Source: Poteriospumella lacustris
Taxonomy: Eukaryota; Sar; Chrysophyceae; Chromulinales; Dinobryaceae
Length of the DNA stretch: 33,784 nucleotides
Direction: 5' to 3'
Assembly (NCBI GenBank): GCA_008000375.1
Contig: SMOI01000342.1
Location: 1 to 33,784 of the forward strand
The position numbers and the translations under genes were made by a program. Positions 31,158 to 33,784 of this stretch are shown piece by piece (positions within the stretch are counted from its first letter, which is position 1; each line of letters begins with the position of its first letter). The notes under the pieces are model-generated. The model made no database searches. It was not told the DNA's origin and worked only from the letters and a program-made list of their open reading frames with translations.

Positions 31158-32760
31158 TTAACGCAACTCTTCCAAGGAGTTCAAAGGGTCGAAGTCGAGG
31201 AACGGAGACGACGTGGTTGCGGTGGGAAAGCCATTGAATTCGGCAGACGAAAACGTCAAACGAGAGGCGGGCGAATAGCCAGCGGGAGTGGCATGACCAG
31301 AGTGCGAGGGGCGCTCGATAGGCGGGGCGGAATTCACAAACTTCGAAACATTTTGCTGAGGCATGGGCATTCGATGATTATGAGCGGAATACGCGCCCAC
31401 GAAGTCTCTGTCGTGCTCCGAGTAGTGCCCCATCTCATCGTAGGGAGAGGGAAAATGACCATCGTAAGGATATCTGCCCTGAGGAAAGCCATGAGCCGGA
31501 AGGGGAGCTTGAGGGTGACGATGTTGTGCATGTCCCTCACCGTAAACACCCGGATAGCCAGACATGTGCGGCGAACGAGGCTGGTGATAATGATGTTGAA
31601 CGTTGTACGCCTTCGACATATCCGGGGCATACGGTCCAGCACCTGGCACAGGCGACTTTTGAGAGTGACGAGGAGGGAGAGTGAAGGACGACGAGTTCGA
31701 TCGACCGGAGTAAAAGGACATCCCAGGATGCATGCTGTGAGAGCTAGTTGTAGAACGCAATGTGCCCGCAGAAGAAGATTCGTCGAACATGTCGGAAGCG
31801 GAACGACCCTGCATCCACATTTCTCTCGGAGAAACCGAAGTCGAACTCATTTTTGTTGGTGCATTGGAGGTGCTACTGAGAGACGCGACGCCCATGGAGC
31901 TGAACGAAGAGTTCATCGACAACACAGAGTTGACGTGCATCATAGCTGCCGAATTGGGAGCAGAAGGGACGAAAGCAGAAGCGGAAGGGTTCCCCGCAAA
32001 CGGAGATACACTAGGCACAGGATCATGTTGCTCAAGAAGCATTTTCGAGGCTCGGCTGAGCTCGCATTTGTAAGAGACGTTGCCAACAGTGGCATTGGCC
32101 AGCTCACCTAGGGCTGCAAGAACAGAAGCATAGCCTTCGTAGTCTTCTTTGTAGCTGACAAAGCCGTAGCCTTTTTGCATGCCGGTTTGCTGTGTGCAAC
32201 GAGAGGCAAATTACGTCAGATTAAGCATTTCAAAAGCAGCAGAAGCAACTCTTACCTCGTCGTGAGTGGAGTACTTGATGGTGACGTCCATCACCTCTCC
32301 GTACTTTTGGAAATCAGCCCGAAGAGTCTCCTCAGTGATATCACCCATCACATTGAAGCATGAGAAGGAAACATAAATAGATGCGGTTCCTGGGGCATCT
32401 TTGGGCATTTTCTCGGTTGGCCCGACTTTGATTCCTGCTTGTTTCTTGGACGCCCAACGAACTCTGCAAAGACGGAATACGTTATTGAACACTAAAAATC
32501 GTTTCAAATAGTTCAGCAACGTACTTTAGAGCCCGACCACAAAGTAACTTCCCGTCCATGGCTTGCATGGCTCTGATGGCATCTATGGGCGAAAGGAACT
32601 CTACGAAACCGTACGACAAGTTTTTCTTGTTCTCCTTGCTCCGCTTGATTCGAACTTCCACTAAACTCCCAAAAGGTTGGAAGGCGACTCTTAAGTCTTC
32701 TTCATTGCAAAACAATGACAAGTCGCCAAGAAACAGACCGAACGTCGACGGTTTGGACAT
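31158..32760 (-). CDS. Two-RRM RNA-binding protein with low-complexity tail
   Basis: Exons in transcript order: 32525-32760, 32256-32463 and 31158-32189, with introns of 61 and 66 bp, give 491 residues. RRM1 covers about residues 7-80, with RNP2-like LFLGDL (9-14) and RNP1-like LSYGFVEF. RRM2 covers about 105-190, with IYVSFS and KGYGFVSY; both introns fall at or inside RRM edges. From about 195 the chain is low-complexity, rich in Ser, Pro, His, Tyr, Met and Gly, with no further domain; such tails often drive assembly into RNA granules. It should bind RNA in nucleus or cytoplasm, but the target is unknown and no specific orthologue is claimed. It stands head-to-head with the gene at 33364. 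Confidence 0.9.
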
Positions 32761-33363
32761 GTTGAAGAGATAATTTCTTGAAACAACGAAAAATTCAAAG
32801 TCGAGTCAATGCTGACACTCGTTTATGCAATCCTCTCCTTAGAAGTGACTGCCAAATGATCGGACTATGTATGAAAACATACACAGTTGATTGAAAATGA
32901 CGACCGCGCGGTTTAAACGGCTGGATGAATGCGCGAGTTGTTGAAATAGGATTCCACAAGCTCTACGCTCTGCTTCTCTTCCTTGCCCATTGAGTGGTGA
33001 GAAGGGGAGGTGCAGGCACTATCCCGGTCCTGCACATCTGCTGCACACTGCCAGCGGCTCGTTCTCTTCCTTGCACATCTGTGCACGCTGCAACTTCGCC
33101 GCCCCAACGGCAACTCCAGCTGCTGACGTCGGCGTCTGGGAGACTTTGGGACAGCTGAGGGTCTTGTCTCCTGCCCATTCGAGTGTCGCCTGTCGCCTGT
33201 CGTTTGTCCTTTGTCCACCACGGTGGATCGTCGTCGTCTCGACCACCGTCACTGAAACAATAGTGGAATGAAAAGGCGTAGAAATGAAATGGCGTGTAAA
33301 AGAGCACAATCGAATTCCATCAGAGAGTCGGATTTTGTGTAGTCGCCACCGTGGATATTGACA
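32761..33363. other. Divergent intergenic region, RRM gene / cyclotransferase gene
   Basis: 603 bp between two divergent start codons, so it should hold both promoters. A short direct repeat (GTCGCCTGTCGCCTGTCG) occurs near 33183-33200. Open frames on both strands at 32913-33309 show no recognisable protein. Confidence 0.5.
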
Positions 33364-33771
33364 ATGACGTTACCTATGAAGATTTTTGTGTACGGAACAT
33401 TGATGCGGGGGTTTTCGAATCACCACCTCATGAAGTCGTGCCAGTTCGTTGGGACTGCCACTACCAAAGAGAAGTACGCCTTGTACATTGCCGACTTTCC
33501 TTTTGTGACTGAGAAGCTGCAAATAAGTCCCATCCAAGGAGAAGTTTACGAAGTCATTGATGAGGAATCGCTGAAAAACTTGGATGATCTGGAGGAACAC
33601 CCAACGTGGTACCGAAGAAAACCGGTGACAGTCGTCGTGGAAGGTTCGATGAGTGGAGAAATCGAAGCAGAGCTCTATTTCAATGAGGAATATGCGATAG
33701 AAGGAGATGTGGAGAGTGTTCCATCAGGATATTTCCGAGACGCATTGAGGGCTCACGCTCATTTGACGTAG
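33364..33771 (+). CDS. Gamma-glutamylcyclotransferase-like protein (AIG2/GGACT family)
   Basis: A single exon of 135 residues, full length for the family; the ATG at 33364 is the first in frame, with another at 33376 just before KIFVYGTLMRG. YGTLMRG is the family's substrate-binding loop near the N-terminus. The acidic LDDLEEHPTWYRR segment carries the expected catalytic glutamate, most likely Glu77. Members release 5-oxoproline from gamma-glutamyl amines or related compounds, in the cytosol, in protein cross-link breakdown or glutathione turnover; which substrate applies here cannot be told. The stop at 33769-33771 lies 13 bases from the end of the window, so the 3' region is cut off. Confidence 0.9.
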   Translation: MTLPMKIFVYGTLMRGFSNHHLMKSCQFVGTATTKEKYALYIADFPFVTEKLQISPIQGEVYEVIDEESLKNLDDLEEHPTWYRRKPVTVVVEGSMSGEIEAELYFNEEYAIEGDVESVPSGYFRDALRAHAHLT

Positions 33772-33784
33772 GCGATCGATTCTG

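Overview
This is a piece of nuclear genome from a unicellular eukaryote. Eight protein-coding genes and one broken gene copy can be read. Most of the genes are interrupted by short GT-AG introns (61-112 bp, donors often GTACGT or GTAAGT). There is no operon-like packing, and several features are eukaryotic: signal-peptide membrane proteins, an ABCG half-transporter, RRM, SAM and GAF domains, and a fucosyltransferase-like enzyme. The lineage cannot be fixed from the sequence. The gene types fit a free-living protist such as an amoebozoan, a stramenopile or a relative. A possible ASAFAP-like leader on the carotenoid oxygenase hints weakly at a plastid-bearing stramenopile ancestry.

Layout on the + strand side: 358-4795 encodes a fusion of a pectinacetylesterase/Notum-type hydrolase with an ABCG transporter (four exons). 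It is followed by 1.8 kb of pyrimidine-rich noncoding DNA that contains a (CGATG)13 array. 6610-10854 encodes a 1414-residue leucine-rich-repeat receptor-like protein with a polytopic membrane C-terminus. 11181-15185 is a giant inverted repeat: two 1917-bp arms around a 171-bp spacer, each arm holding a complete two-exon SAM-GAF gene, in tail-to-tail orientation. 15481-17505 is a six-exon carotenoid cleavage oxygenase with all four iron-binding histidines.

Layout on the - strand side: 17813-23171 is a local family of three related copies of a GIY-YIG plus zinc-knuckle protein (one truncated, two full length). Their flanks are duplicated too. The largest copy carries a homogenised tandem array of CxxC-GH-C knuckles. 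23601-25517 is a three-exon secreted or Golgi fucosyltransferase-like gene. 25518-31157 is 5.6 kb without a recognisable gene and is strongly purine-rich on the + strand. 31158-32760 is a three-exon two-RRM RNA-binding protein. A divergent region then leads to a gamma-glutamylcyclotransferase-like gene at 33364-33771.

The genes do not form an evident pathway. The strongest candidates for new biology are the hydrolase-ABCG fusion, whose predicted topology is self-consistent; the perfect palindromic SAM-GAF duplication, whose GAF domain keeps the cyclic-nucleotide motif NKXnFX3DE; and the locally expanding GIY-YIG/zinc-knuckle family. All exon joins given here were read by eye from splice consensus, reading phase and family motifs; no transcript data were available.
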